From positions 3,692,699-3,756,698 of the forward strand of contig BQOK01000001.1 of assembly GCA_022835495.1 (NCBI GenBank): 64,000 nucleotides of DNA, in the 5' to 3' direction. Positions within the stretch are counted from its first letter, which is position 1. Every line of letters begins with the position of its first letter. Origin of the DNA: Oscillospiraceae bacterium (GTDB taxonomy: Bacteria; Bacillota; Clostridia; Oscillospirales; Ruminococcaceae). Below are positions 16,076 to 24,161 of this stretch, piece after piece. Both the position numbers and the translations under genes were made by a program. The notes under the pieces are model-generated. The model had not been told where the DNA came from and did not search any database. It was given only the letters and a program-made list of their open reading frames with translations.

Positions 16076-17352
16076 CGGCTGCCTCGCGGCGGTTTTCCAA
16101 GCGCCGCAAACATGCTGCGCTTATATTCCTCCACGCCCTCCTGGTCAAAGGGATCCACCCCCAGCAGCTTGCCGCTGAGCGCGCAGCTCACCATAAAAAA
16201 GTAGAAAAGCTGGCCAAAAACGCGCTCGTCGATACGGGGCAGCCGCAGCTGCACGCAGGGCACCCCGCCCGCGTCATGCGCCTGCACTGTGGCCTTTTCG
16301 GCCGCCCGGTTGATGTTTGCAAAATCCATGCCGTCCAGATAATCAAACCCGTCGCCAAAAGCAGGGTCCGGCATTACCTCCAGCTGTGCGCCGGGGTCGT
16401 CCACCATCAAAAAGGTTTCCATCATGCAGCGGCGGCCGTCCTGCATGTACTGGCCCATGCTGTGCAGGTCTTCGGTGTTGCTCATACAGGCAGGCAGCAG
16501 GCCCTTTTTGTCCTTCCCCTCGCTCTCTCCAAAAAGCTGCTTCCACCAGCTCTGCGCCCAGAAAAGGCGCGGCTCAAAGGCAGCCAGCATTTCCACGGAA
16601 AAGCCCTGCTTGTATATCGCCGAGCGAATTGCAGCATAGCGCGCCGCGGCCCCCCCGCTGGCTGCGTCAAGCTGTTTTTCCATATCCTCACCGCCCTGAA
16701 GGTAAGCCTCCACGTCCAGCCCTGCCACCGCGATGGGCAAAAGGCATACCGGTGAAAAGGCCGAGTAGCGGCCCCCGATCCGCTCGGGAAAGGGCAGGAA
16801 GGTATAACCGTTCTCGGCTGCGATCTCCTGCAGGCGGGAGCCGCGGGTGCCGGTCAGCACAATGCGGTCGGCCAATTCTGCGGGCGAGTAGCGGGCCGCC
16901 ATGGCCTGGCGCAGCACCCGGAAGTGGCTGCCGGGCTCCAGCGTTTCAAAGTTCTTGGCGATCACGTTGATGTAAACGCTTTTTCCCTGGATATGCCGCA
17001 GGACCTTCTGCAGATAATGCGCCGAAAGGGTGTTGCCCGCATATACAATTTCGGGGCCGCCCGGCGCTTGCAGCGCTTCGATCATAGCCCGGGCCGCCTG
17101 GTTGGAGCCGCCCACCCCCACCAGCACGAACACCTCGGCATGTTTGCGGATCTCGGCCGCCTTTTGCCGGATCGGCTCCAGCTCACAGGCCGCCTCGCGG
17201 CAGTTCCGCCAGCCCGCAGCGCCCCAGGCCGGGTCGGCCGGTGTAAGCCCGGCCAGCTCCCCATAAAAGCCCTGTGCGCGGCGCACCTCGGCCTCCATCT
17301 CCCCCGGGTCCGCGTAACGCTCTGCCAGGGCCGTGTTCAAAATCAGGTTCAT
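16072..17352 (-). CDS. Phosphoglucose isomerase-like protein with altered phosphate loop
   Basis: 426 residues from the ATG at 17352, 8 bases after AAGGGG. PGI landmarks are present: G-V-G-G-S at 79-83, G-G-R-Y-S near 208, T-E-D-L-H-S-M-G-Q with the catalytic Glu/His, and a C-terminal catalytic Lys in E-E-Y-K-R. The loop that holds the sugar 6-phosphate, S-K-T-F-T-T-Q-E in Escherichia coli, reads A-K-N-F-E-T-L-E (132-139), so Ser, Thr and Thr are replaced by Ala, Asn and Glu. First gene behind an operator-bearing promoter and coupled to the PMI gene. Confidence 0.82.
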   Translation of the reverse strand: MNLILNTALAERYADPGEMEAEVRRAQGFYGELAGLTPADPAWGAAGWRNCREAACELEPIRQKAAEIRKHAEVFVLVGVGGSNQAARAMIEALQAPGGPEIVYAGNTLSAHYLQKVLRHIQGKSVYINVIAKNFETLEPGSHFRVLRQAMAARYSPAELADRIVLTGTRGSRLQEIAAENGYTFLPFPERIGGRYSAFSPVCLLPIAVAGLDVEAYLQGGEDMEKQLDAASGGAAARYAAIRSAIYKQGFSVEMLAAFEPRLFWAQSWWKQLFGESEGKDKKGLLPACMSNTEDLHSMGQYMQDGRRCMMETFLMVDDPGAQLEVMPDPAFGDGFDYLDGMDFANINRAAEKATVQAHDAGGVPCVQLRLPRIDERVFGQLFYFFMVSCALSGKLLGVDPFDQEGVEEYKRSMFAALGKPPRGSR

Positions 17353-17402
17353 AATAAAAGCCCCTTCTTTCCATTGCCAAAAGCGCAATATTTCCCACCC
17401 TT

Positions 17403-17451
17403 ATTATAAAAGGCGCAGCCCGCCGCGCACAGTATGAAAAAGCTTCATACC
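17403..17451 (-). promoter_or_regulatory. Promoter and AGTATGA-type operator of the PGI-PMI operon
   Basis: A -10 TATAAT on the minus strand (17408-17403) has no good -35. Exactly 22 bases upstream lies AGTATGA-N7-TCATACC (17431-17451), the same palindrome found before both binding-protein genes and the ABC permease gene. The operator centre is about 45 bases upstream of the predicted start, an activator position. Confidence 0.75.
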
Positions 17452-17460
17452 CAGCGTTTT

Positions 17461-17510
17461 CAATCACAGACGGCCGCCCGGTAAACCTGCCGGGCGGCCG
17501 TCTGTGATTG
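17461..17510. repeat. Perfect inverted repeat with 21-bp arms after the second TauE/SafE gene
   Basis: Arms 17461-17481 and 17490-17510 are perfect reverse complements with an 8-base loop. The repeat starts 2 bases after the TauE/SafE stop codon. The T-tract (TTTTA) lies on the plus-strand side. It likely ends or protects the nagA-tauE transcript and insulates the operator of the PGI operon. Confidence 0.7.
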
Positions 17511-17512
17511 TT

Positions 17513-18244
17513 TTATCCAAAGATAAGGATGTAAAGCCCCATACCCAGCATGAAGCCGTACACCAGCCTTTTGATGGTGGTCAGGGGCAGCCGGCGGAAC
17601 ACCGAAAGGCCCAAGCCGGTGCCCACCGCCAGGCCCGCCACGGCCGCCGCGCTGAACCGCAGCACCTCCCGGGTCACGTTGCCCAGGCGGATGTGCATTA
17701 CCAGCAGCGCCATGGTGGTGATAATAAAGAACATCTGGGTCGTGGCGGTATATTCGCGCTTATCCTCCAGCGCGTTCAGGTAATAGGCCACGATGGGCGG
17801 CCCGCCGATGCTGAACATGCCGCCCGAAAGCCCCGCTACCGCCCCGGCGATCATGCCGTTGCTGCGGGTGGGGCGGATGCGCAGCCGCTCACTGAAAAAC
17901 AAAAAATAGACCGCCAATACCATCAGCGCCGCACCCAGCACGCGCCGCAGAAACGTTTCGGTGCTGCTTTGCAGGATCTGCACCCCCACCCAGTTGGTGC
18001 ACACGGCCACCACGCAGGGCCATACCAGCTGCCGCCAGTTGATGAATTTCCAGTAGCGCACGGCAATTGTCACGGTCATGAAGGTGGCGGTGATAAGCTC
18101 CACCACCGTGGCCGTTTTAAAGGGCAGCAGCAGCGGCCACAACGCCATGCAGGTGACCGCGTAGCCGAACCCGGTGGTGCTCTGTACAAAGCTGCCCGCC
18201 AAGGCAATCAGCGCCACCAGCAAAAACAGCAGCGGCCCGCTCAT
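17513..18244 (-). CDS. TauE/SafE-family membrane exporter, second copy
   Basis: 243 residues with about eight hydrophobic helices. N-terminal S-F-V-Q-S-T-T-G-F-G-Y and a later G-G-M-F-S-I-G-G-P-P motif place it in the TauE/SafE family, but in a different subgroup from the protein at 10298-11086. Its ATG overlaps the NagA stop (ATGA), so it is translationally coupled to an aminosugar deacetylase. Family members move sulfite or organosulfonates out of the cell; the substrate here is not known. Confidence 0.8.
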   Translation of the reverse strand: MSGPLLFLLVALIALAGSFVQSTTGFGYAVTCMALWPLLLPFKTATVVELITATFMTVTIAVRYWKFINWRQLVWPCVVAVCTNWVGVQILQSSTETFLRRVLGAALMVLAVYFLFFSERLRIRPTRSNGMIAGAVAGLSGGMFSIGGPPIVAYYLNALEDKREYTATTQMFFIITTMALLVMHIRLGNVTREVLRFSAAAVAGLAVGTGLGLSVFRRLPLTTIKRLVYGFMLGMGLYILIFG

Positions 18245-19395
18245 GTGCGCTCGAACACGGTGCGCCCGCCCACAAGGGTACGCAGCACGGTAAGGTCCTC
18301 GTCCAGCACCACCAGGTCGGCGTCCCAGCCCGGCTTGACCCGGCCCTTGCGGGCGCCCATGCGCAAAAGGTCCGCCGGGTTTTCGGTGAGCAGGGGCAGA
18401 AGATCCTCAGCGGGCCGGCCGGTAAAGGCCACCAGATTTTTCAGCGCCTGGCCGGTGGTCAGGGTGCTGCCCGCACGGCTGCCGCCGCCGGCCAGCTTTG
18501 CGTCGCCGTCCACCACCACCACGTCGTTCACGCCCAGCTTATAATTGCCGTCCGGCAGGCCGGCGGCCATAATGCTGTCGGTAATGGCAACCACCCGATC
18601 CAGGCCCTTGCATTTAAGTAAAAAGCGCACGGTGGCCGGGTGCAGGTGCCGCCCGTCGCAGATCGCCTCACAGTACACATCGCTCTCCAGCACTGCGCCC
18701 ATAATGGCGGGGAAATGCTGGTGCAGCAGTTTCATGGCGTTGAAGGTGTGGGTGGCGCTGGCCGCCCCATTCTCAATGCAGGCTATGGCGGTGTCGTAAT
18801 CCGCCCCCGAATGGCCGATGGCCACCACCACCTCGCCGGCGATGTCCCGGATCATAGCCGGCACCCCTTCCACCTCCGGGCTCACGGTGATATACTTCAC
18901 AGCGCCCTGCGCTGCCTCGGCATACCGGCGGAACAGGGCGGCGTTCCCTTTTTGCAGCAGGTGTTCCGGCATGGCGCCCTTGTACTCCGGCGCCAGAAAC
19001 GGCCCCTCCAGGTGCACGCCCAAGAGCTGGGCGTGCTGCCCGGCCTCAGCCATGGCGGCCTTGATCTGCCCGATGCACCACAAGGTTTGCTCGGGCGTGT
19101 CGGTCAGCACGCTGGCAAGCCAGCCTGTGGTGCCTTGACTGGCAAAAAAACGGCCAATGGTGCCGTTCAGCTGCTCTGCCGTTGCCGCGTTCACATCCAC
19201 CCCCGCGCCGCCATGGGTGTGCACATCGATAAATCCGGGGGCCAGGCGTTTGCCGCCAAGATCCAGTTCCGGGCAGCCCGCCGGGGCCTCCGCCCGGGGA
19301 GCCACCTGGGCAATCACACCATCCTTGATGTATACCTGCCGCTCTGCAAAGCGGCCGCCGGTATAGACCAGCCCGTTTTTGATTACCAGTTCCAT
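18241..19395 (-). CDS. nagA: N-acetylglucosamine-6-phosphate deacetylase-like
   Basis: 384 residues from the ATG at 19395, with AGGAGG 10 bases upstream. Amidohydrolase signatures of NagA are seen: P-G-F-I-D-V-H-T-H-G-G near 50, G-V-H-L-E-G-P-F near 125, G-H-S near 190, H-T-F-N-A-M near 214, and I-T-D-S with the catalytic Asp near 270. NagA removes acetate from GlcNAc 6-phosphate. It follows the NagB-like gene by 104 bases with a weak hairpin between and is coupled to the TauE/SafE exporter. As with its partners, the group at C6 of the substrate is open. Confidence 0.85.
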   Translation of the reverse strand: MELVIKNGLVYTGGRFAERQVYIKDGVIAQVAPRAEAPAGCPELDLGGKRLAPGFIDVHTHGGAGVDVNAATAEQLNGTIGRFFASQGTTGWLASVLTDTPEQTLWCIGQIKAAMAEAGQHAQLLGVHLEGPFLAPEYKGAMPEHLLQKGNAALFRRYAEAAQGAVKYITVSPEVEGVPAMIRDIAGEVVVAIGHSGADYDTAIACIENGAASATHTFNAMKLLHQHFPAIMGAVLESDVYCEAICDGRHLHPATVRFLLKCKGLDRVVAITDSIMAAGLPDGNYKLGVNDVVVVDGDAKLAGGGSRAGSTLTTGQALKNLVAFTGRPAEDLLPLLTENPADLLRMGARKGRVKPGWDADLVVLDEDLTVLRTLVGGRTVFERT

Positions 19396-19455
19396 GCCTG
19401 TACATCCTCCTTTTCTGCCCCACAGGGCGCCGGGATATTGCGATCTGTCACAAAA

Positions 19456-19486
19456 GGCCCCCCGGCGAATGGGGCGCCGGAAGGGC
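19456..19486 (-). terminator. Imperfect hairpin between NagB-like and nagA, possible attenuator
   Basis: Minus strand stem CCGGCG / CGCCGG extended by imperfect GC pairs and followed by TTTTGTGA. It lies 14 bases after the NagB-like stop and could reduce transcription into nagA. Confidence 0.45.
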
Positions 19487-19499
19487 TCTTTTTTACAGT

Positions 19500-20318
19500 T
19501 TAAAACGGCTGCTGCGCCGCGTTCGCATTGGTGATGATCAGCGCGTCCGGGTGGCGCTGCACCAGCGTTGCCGGAAAATGGGCGCTTACCTCGCCGTAAG
19601 CCGCCTGCCGCACCACCGAGCGGTGCCAGTCCCGGAAAACGCCGAGGCGTATTTTGCGCGCGCCCAGGATTTGGGCCATTCCAATGGTCACACACTTTTG
19701 TGGCATGGCGTCGATGGCCCCGTTCAGATCGCCAATGGCGTTTGCCACCCGTGTTTCCCGGCTGATCTCCAGCACACGGGTGGGCAGAGCCGCAAATTCG
19801 TCGGGGGTAAGCTCATCCTGCGCCTCGTTGAAAGCCAGGTGCCCGTTGATGCCGATGCCCCCGAAGGCGATATCCACTCCGCCCACCGCCGCAATGACCC
19901 GCTGCAGGTTTTCAGGGTCGTGGGGGTCGGGGAACACGCGCTGGGCCTCGGGCATGAGCAGCGCCGGATCCACCTGGGTGTAGACCGCCCGGTCCATAAA
20001 GCCCCGGAAGGAGAGGCGATGGCTCTTTTCCACCCACTCGCCCTCGTCGGTGAGGTATTCGTCCATATTTAAAAACCAGCAGTTTTTCAGGCTCACCCGG
20101 TCGCGGTTGACCATGCGCACAAAAATAGGATATTGGCCCACCGGGCCCACCGGGCAGATGAACACGGTGGGGCGCCCCTCGGCGTTGTGCCGCTTGATGG
20201 TGTTCACCATCTCCAGGGCCAGCTCGTAAAACACCTCGCCGGAATCGCCCAGTTTTAAAATGGGGGTCTTGGCGTTTTTGCCCAGCTCCTGGGCGCTGAT
20301 CTGATAATATTCGTACAT
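19500..20318 (-). CDS. Glucosamine-6-phosphate deaminase-like protein with changed phosphate site
   Basis: 272 residues. The NagB catalytic region is recognisable: N-M-D-E-Y at 84-88, G-I-N-G-H at 156-160 (usual G-N-D-G-H; Asp is Asn) and N-E at 164-165. The T-G-G-T-P loop that binds the 6-phosphate reads V-G-P-V-G (57-61), and the L-G-S-x-K-A region that supplies a lysine reads R-D-W-H-R. NagB converts glucosamine 6-phosphate to fructose 6-phosphate and ammonia. This is a distant homologue that may act on another 6-substituted or free aminosugar. It follows the response regulator gene by 50 bases. Confidence 0.72.
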   Translation of the reverse strand: MYEYYQISAQELGKNAKTPILKLGDSGEVFYELALEMVNTIKRHNAEGRPTVFICPVGPVGQYPIFVRMVNRDRVSLKNCWFLNMDEYLTDEGEWVEKSHRLSFRGFMDRAVYTQVDPALLMPEAQRVFPDPHDPENLQRVIAAVGGVDIAFGGIGINGHLAFNEAQDELTPDEFAALPTRVLEISRETRVANAIGDLNGAIDAMPQKCVTIGMAQILGARKIRLGVFRDWHRSVVRQAAYGEVSAHFPATLVQRHPDALIITNANAAQQPF

Positions 20319-20339
20319 GGCGCGCTTCTCCTTTCAAAA

Positions 20340-20362
20340 GCCGCCGGGTGTACCCGGGCGGC
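20340..20362 (-). terminator. Hairpin between response regulator and NagB-like gene
   Basis: Minus strand GCCGCCCGGG / CCCGGCGGC stem followed by TTTT and then immediately by the ribosome site of the NagB-like gene. It could be a leaky terminator or a translational attenuator in a kinase-regulator-nag operon. Confidence 0.5.
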
Positions 20363-20368
20363 GTTGGC

Positions 20369-21034
20369 TCAAAACAAATGTGTGATGCCCAGCTGCTGGA
20401 TCATCTCCACGATCTCCTTGGTGCGGCTGCACCCAAACTTGTGCAGAAGGCCCTTGATCTGGGTCTTCACCGTGACCACCTCCACACAGCGCGCGGCGGC
20501 GATCTCCTTTACCTTTTTGCCCTGCAAAAGCAGGTGCACCAGCTCCCGCTCTGCGGCGGTGAGCTGGGAAACGTTGTTGATGAAAAACAGAAGGCTGCGC
20601 TCAGAACGGCGCAGGCGGTTATACTCCTGCATGACGGTATTCTGCACTTTCGCATCCAGCAGGGGGCGGCCGGCCGCCGCTGCGCGGATGTGGGCCAGCA
20701 CCTCCTCGTCCGGGCAGCCCTTTACAATGTAATCCACCGCGCCGGTGCCCATGGCAGTAAGAATCATTTTTTCGGTGTCGTGCGCCGTGAGATACAGGAT
20801 CATCCGGCCCGGGTCAGCATCGCGGATGGCCTCGGCGGCCGTGACGCCCGCCGACATATTCTCCATCTCAATGTCCATCAGGATAATGTCGCTTTTCACA
20901 CTTCGCGCCAGCTCCACAATGGCCGCGCCGCTGGCGGCCTCGCCCACCACCCGCATGTCCGGCTGGTCGTTGATCAGCTCCTTCAAGTCCTCCCGCAGCA
21001 GGTCAAAATCGTCAGCGATCAGGATCGAGATCAT
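20369..21034 (-). CDS. NarL/LuxR-type response regulator
   Basis: 221 residues. Receiver domain 1-120 with the acidic pair D8-D9, the phosphoacceptor D54 in I-L-M-D-I-E-M and the K of I-V-K-G-C near 105. The C-terminal LuxR-type helix-turn-helix spans about 155-215 (L-T-A-A-E-R-E-L-V-H-L-L-L-Q-G then I-A-A-A-R). Its start overlaps the kinase stop (ATGA), so the pair is co-translated. It is the best candidate to activate the AGTATGA-type promoters in this region, because LuxR/NarL dimers bind inverted repeats near -40; not proven. Confidence 0.9.
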   Translation of the reverse strand: MISILIADDFDLLREDLKELINDQPDMRVVGEAASGAAIVELARSVKSDIILMDIEMENMSAGVTAAEAIRDADPGRMILYLTAHDTEKMILTAMGTGAVDYIVKGCPDEEVLAHIRAAAAGRPLLDAKVQNTVMQEYNRLRRSERSLLFFINNVSQLTAAERELVHLLLQGKKVKEIAAARCVEVVTVKTQIKGLLHKFGCSRTKEIVEMIQQLGITHLF

Positions 21035-22569
21035 TTTACGGCCTCCTTTACTGCCTTTTTGGGGTGACCCGGCACATAGCGGGGCAGCATGACCATAAAG
21101 CTGCTTCCCTTGCCCTCGGCGCTGCGGATCTGTAAATGCCCCAGGTGGCTCTTGGTGATTTTGCGCACATAGTAAAGGCCCATTCCCCAGTTGAAGTTGG
21201 TGTTTTTGCTGGTGTAAAAGGGGTCAAATATCTTTTTTTGCTCGGCGTGGGAAATTCCGGTGCCGTTGTCCAGCACTTCAAAATCCAGCCACAGCCGCTC
21301 GCCGCGCACCGCAAGCTCCACCTGCGGCCCCTCGGGCCGGGCGGCCGCCAAGGCTGCCTCATAGGCGTTGGCAAGCAGGTTATAAAGCGCCTCCGCCATG
21401 TGGGTACGGTCGGCCAGAACCTGGGCGTGGGTTTCCTCGCGCAGCGTCACCGCCGCGTCCGGGTATTTTTGCCTAAAGCGTTCCAGCGCCGCGGCCACCA
21501 CCTCGCGGGAGTCGACGGGGGTGAGGGCAATATAGCTCACCTTCACGCTGCGGTACAGCTCCTCCATACGGCTCAGCATCCCCTCGTTCATATTCCGCAG
21601 GGCCGCGGCGTACTCCTGCACCCGCGCGGGGTCCGGTGCCGATCCCTCCAGCTCCTGCTGGAGCTTTTTGTGTACCACCCGGGCGCTCAGGAGCTGGTTC
21701 TTGATGCTGTGCACAAATACCGAGGCGCCCATGCTGGCGGTGTCGAACTTGCGCTGGAGGCGGGTGTCCTCCTCCTCCTCGTTCTGGGTCAGGCGGCTGT
21801 AGCCGATCAGGTTCATGGTACCCAACACCACAAAAAACACGGTGCAGGCCACCAGCAAAAGCCAGCTCGGCCCGCTGGAAAGCGCCGTGCGCAGGTAGTT
21901 CAGCGAACCCAGGCGGATGTATTCAGACACATAAAAATTATAAATTTGGCCGGGATCCTGGATGGCATACATGGCATACAGCACCGTCACGCTCACCAAT
22001 GCCAGCACCACAAAGCGGTAATTGCGCTTAAAGTAGGGGCTGGTGATGGCCACATATTCCTGCACGAGCAGGGCAAAGGCCGCCAGCATGCTGGCCACGA
22101 TCCAGCCAAGCGCTACCTGGCGCATGACCACCAGCACCCAAAAACGCCCGCCCACCACCACCCGGAACACCGGGGGATAGTAATATATGAGGAACAGCAG
22201 TGTGATGGCCAGGTGCCCGCGCAAAAGGAGCCTCTCGTGCCGGCGGGGCCAGGAGAGATTGGTGTGGTACACGGCGATACACACCAAAAAAAACGGGAAC
22301 AGGCAGCGCCCCAGTGCCACCATATAGCCCAGCACCCCCAAAGGTACCGGCAGGAACTGCAGCCAGGTCTGCAGCGCAGGCGAGAGAAACAAAAACAACC
22401 GCTGCATGGTGTTGTAGCCGCCCATTTTGGCGATGTAGGTCACCACACCGCACAGCATTACCACAAAACTGGCGCACAGGCCGCACAGATAGACCGAGAG
22501 CGTATCGCGCCGGTTCACCGCCACGACCACCGTGGCAATGGCCGTGAGCGCCACCACCAAAACCAGCAT
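21031..22569 (-). CDS. Membrane sensor histidine kinase
   Basis: 512 residues from the ATG at 22569 behind GGGGAGAGG. About seven or eight hydrophobic helices occupy residues 1-260, a Glu-rich stretch follows, then F-V-H-S-I-K-N-Q with the phospho-accepting H287. The ATP domain shows L-L-A-N-A-Y-E-A near 385 (N box), D-N-G-T-G-I (G1) and G-M-G-L-Y-Y-V (G2). No periplasmic sensor domain is seen, so the signal is probably sensed in the membrane or through a partner. Coupled to the response regulator. Confidence 0.88.
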   Translation of the reverse strand: MLVLVVALTAIATVVVAVNRRDTLSVYLCGLCASFVVMLCGVVTYIAKMGGYNTMQRLFLFLSPALQTWLQFLPVPLGVLGYMVALGRCLFPFFLVCIAVYHTNLSWPRRHERLLLRGHLAITLLFLIYYYPPVFRVVVGGRFWVLVVMRQVALGWIVASMLAAFALLVQEYVAITSPYFKRNYRFVVLALVSVTVLYAMYAIQDPGQIYNFYVSEYIRLGSLNYLRTALSSGPSWLLLVACTVFFVVLGTMNLIGYSRLTQNEEEEDTRLQRKFDTASMGASVFVHSIKNQLLSARVVHKKLQQELEGSAPDPARVQEYAAALRNMNEGMLSRMEELYRSVKVSYIALTPVDSREVVAAALERFRQKYPDAAVTLREETHAQVLADRTHMAEALYNLLANAYEAALAAARPEGPQVELAVRGERLWLDFEVLDNGTGISHAEQKKIFDPFYTSKNTNFNWGMGLYYVRKITKSHLGHLQIRSAEGKGSSFMVMLPRYVPGHPKKAVKEAVK

Positions 22570-22600
22570 CGTTCCTCTCCCCTTTTCCGTTGTTTTTTCT

Positions 22601-22634
22601 ATTATACCATGAACGCGAAGCGTGAATGGTATGA
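22601..22634 (-). promoter_or_regulatory. Promoter region of the kinase operon
   Basis: Minus strand -10 TATAAT (22606-22601), 32 bases before the kinase start, with no consensus -35. A single half site GGTATGA (22628-22634) stands 21 bases upstream of it, close to the geometry of the four AGTATGA promoters, and an imperfect inverted repeat with ATACCAT/ATGGTAT ends spans 22604-22632. Weak autoregulation is possible. Confidence 0.45.
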
Positions 22635-22743
22635 TTTTGCATTGCACCTGATTGCCATGAAAGGGGCGGCGGCAGTACCACACAAAGCGAGGGGCATAAG
22701 CCTTCTTATGCCCCTCGCGCTGTTCACTTGTATTTGGGAAGGC

Positions 22744-23820
22744 TTATTTAGCGTTGGCCGCAGCGGCCTCTTCCATCACGTCGAACAGCACGTAGTCCTC
22801 TACGGGCACCTTCTCGGTGATGCGGCCGGCGTCAATGAACACCTGCTGCTGGTTCTCATAGTAGGTCTTTACGGTGCCGTCTGCCAGGCCCTTTGCAATG
22901 AACTCGCCGGTGAGCCAGTTACCCTCGCCCACGCAGTCCAGCATGGTCTGCTCTTCAGCCTTGCACTGCTTGGCGACCCACTTGGCGACCTCTTCAATGT
23001 TGGCGGCGCGATAGTCCTGCGCCTTCTGAAGAGCGCGGGAGAAGCGCACCAGTACGTCATGGTTTTCGGTGGCAAACTTATCGGTGGTGATAAAGCTGGA
23101 GGGGAAGGTGACCTTGTCTACAAAGTCGTTGTTGGTGGCCAAAGTGATGGCCTTGTCGCCCAGGGCGTTCGCAATGGTCATGGTGCTGGGGCTCCAGGTG
23201 GCGCAGGCGTCCACACTGCCGCTCACCATCGCGCTCACCATACCGTTGGCATCCATCTCCACAACCTTCACATCGCTCTGGGTCAGGCCGGCCTCGGCCA
23301 GCGCCAGGTTCAGAATGATCTCGGCAGAAGTGCCGGCAGTAGCCGCCACGGTTTTGCCCTTCAGGTCGGCCACGGTGCTGATGCCCTTGTCCTTGTTGGC
23401 CATCACCGCGTCGGCAAGGCTGGTGCAGTCGAGCTGGAAGATTTTGGCCTGGCCCTCAATGCACAGGGCATGGGCGCCGTGGCCGATCTGGGAGATATCA
23501 ATGTCGCCGGAAGCCATGGCGGCGATCTCGGCGGGGCCGCCCTGGAACTCGGTCAGGGTCACGTTCAGGCCCATCTCCTCAAAGAAGCCCGCATTGATGG
23601 CTGTGGCCAGCAGGCTGCAGGAACCCATGTTGGGCATGTAGGCCACACGCAGGTCCACCGGGTCAAAGGTTTCGGCGGGCTCGCTGTCGGCCATGCTCGC
23701 AGGCTGGCTTGCAGGCTGGGATGCCGGGGTGGAAGCAGGTGTGCTGGTGGTGCCGCCGCAGGCTACAAGCGCCAGGCTCATCATGGCCAGGGCCAGCACC
23801 AGGCAAAGAATTTTCTTCAT
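22744..23820 (-). CDS. NMT1/SsuA-type ABC substrate-binding lipoprotein 1
   Basis: 358 residues from the ATG at 23820, just after GGAGG. Lipobox L-V-A-C gives a lipid-anchored protein, followed by a Ser/Pro/Ala linker. The body is of the nitrate/sulfonate/taurine binding type: Y-M-P-N-M-G-S near 65, F-Q-G-G-P-A-E-I-A-A-M-A-S-G-D-I-D near 95, and A-G-T-S-A-E-I near 160. It is a close paralogue of the protein at 26533-27612 and should share its permease and ATPase. It is transcribed alone behind its own operator. The ligand is unknown; sulfonates are the family precedent. Confidence 0.85.
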   Translation of the reverse strand: MKKILCLVLALAMMSLALVACGGTTSTPASTPASQPASQPASMADSEPAETFDPVDLRVAYMPNMGSCSLLATAINAGFFEEMGLNVTLTEFQGGPAEIAAMASGDIDISQIGHGAHALCIEGQAKIFQLDCTSLADAVMANKDKGISTVADLKGKTVAATAGTSAEIILNLALAEAGLTQSDVKVVEMDANGMVSAMVSGSVDACATWSPSTMTIANALGDKAITLATNNDFVDKVTFPSSFITTDKFATENHDVLVRFSRALQKAQDYRAANIEEVAKWVAKQCKAEEQTMLDCVGEGNWLTGEFIAKGLADGTVKTYYENQQQVFIDAGRITEKVPVEDYVLFDVMEEAAAANAK

Positions 23821-23919
23821 ACTGTTTTCCTCCATTACGGTTCGTTTGTGCACGGCATGCGATACACCGCGCTCTGCCGAAGCGGGCACAACGCCGTTGC
23901 TCCGGTTTCTTGTGTTTTA

Positions 23920-23968
23920 AGTATAGTTCCCGCCGCCCCGTTTTGAAAGTATGAAATATTCTCATACT
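23920..23968 (-). promoter_or_regulatory. Promoter and AGTATGA-type operator of binding protein 1
   Basis: Minus strand -10 TATACT (23925-23920) with a poor -35. The palindrome AGTATGA-N7-TCATACT occupies 23948-23968, 22 bases upstream of the -10. The whole 21-bp site is identical to the one before the ABC permease gene (29584-29604). Confidence 0.8.
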
Positions 23969-24161
23969 CTCCCGCCCTTCTTTTGGCTCTTTTTTACAAA
24001 AGCGGGCCCCCGTATTCTGTGGTTTTCCACGAAAACAGGGGCCTTCCACGATTGGGAGGGTGTAATCTTTTTGTAAAGGGGATGGTGCTTTTGATTGACA
24101 ATACCTGCCAGTTCCAGTAAGCTATATGGTATTATGTGAAAAGTGCGAGGAGGCATTGCAA
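23969..24161. promoter_or_regulatory. Intergenic half between binding protein 1 and the LacI gene
   Basis: Together with the operator above this is a gene-free stretch of 341 bases. It contains an imperfect hairpin (about 24003-24042, GGCCCC/GGGGCC ends) and a consensus -35 TTGACA at 24095-24100 on the plus strand, but no good -10 at 16-18 bases; TAAGCT or TATATG could serve. The ribosome site GAGG-AGG (24148-24153) precedes the TTG start of the LacI gene. Confidence 0.4.

Noticed and set aside
23815..23824. TCATACT at the start codon of binding protein 1 as a further operator
   Set aside because: It is a single half site created by the ATG start and ribosome region, with no partner arm.
21136..23946. 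Open frame of 936 codons on the plus strand opposite the kinase and binding protein 1
   Set aside because: It is antisense to two clear genes, is His/Ala/Gly-rich as expected for GC-skewed antisense codons, and has no known domain.
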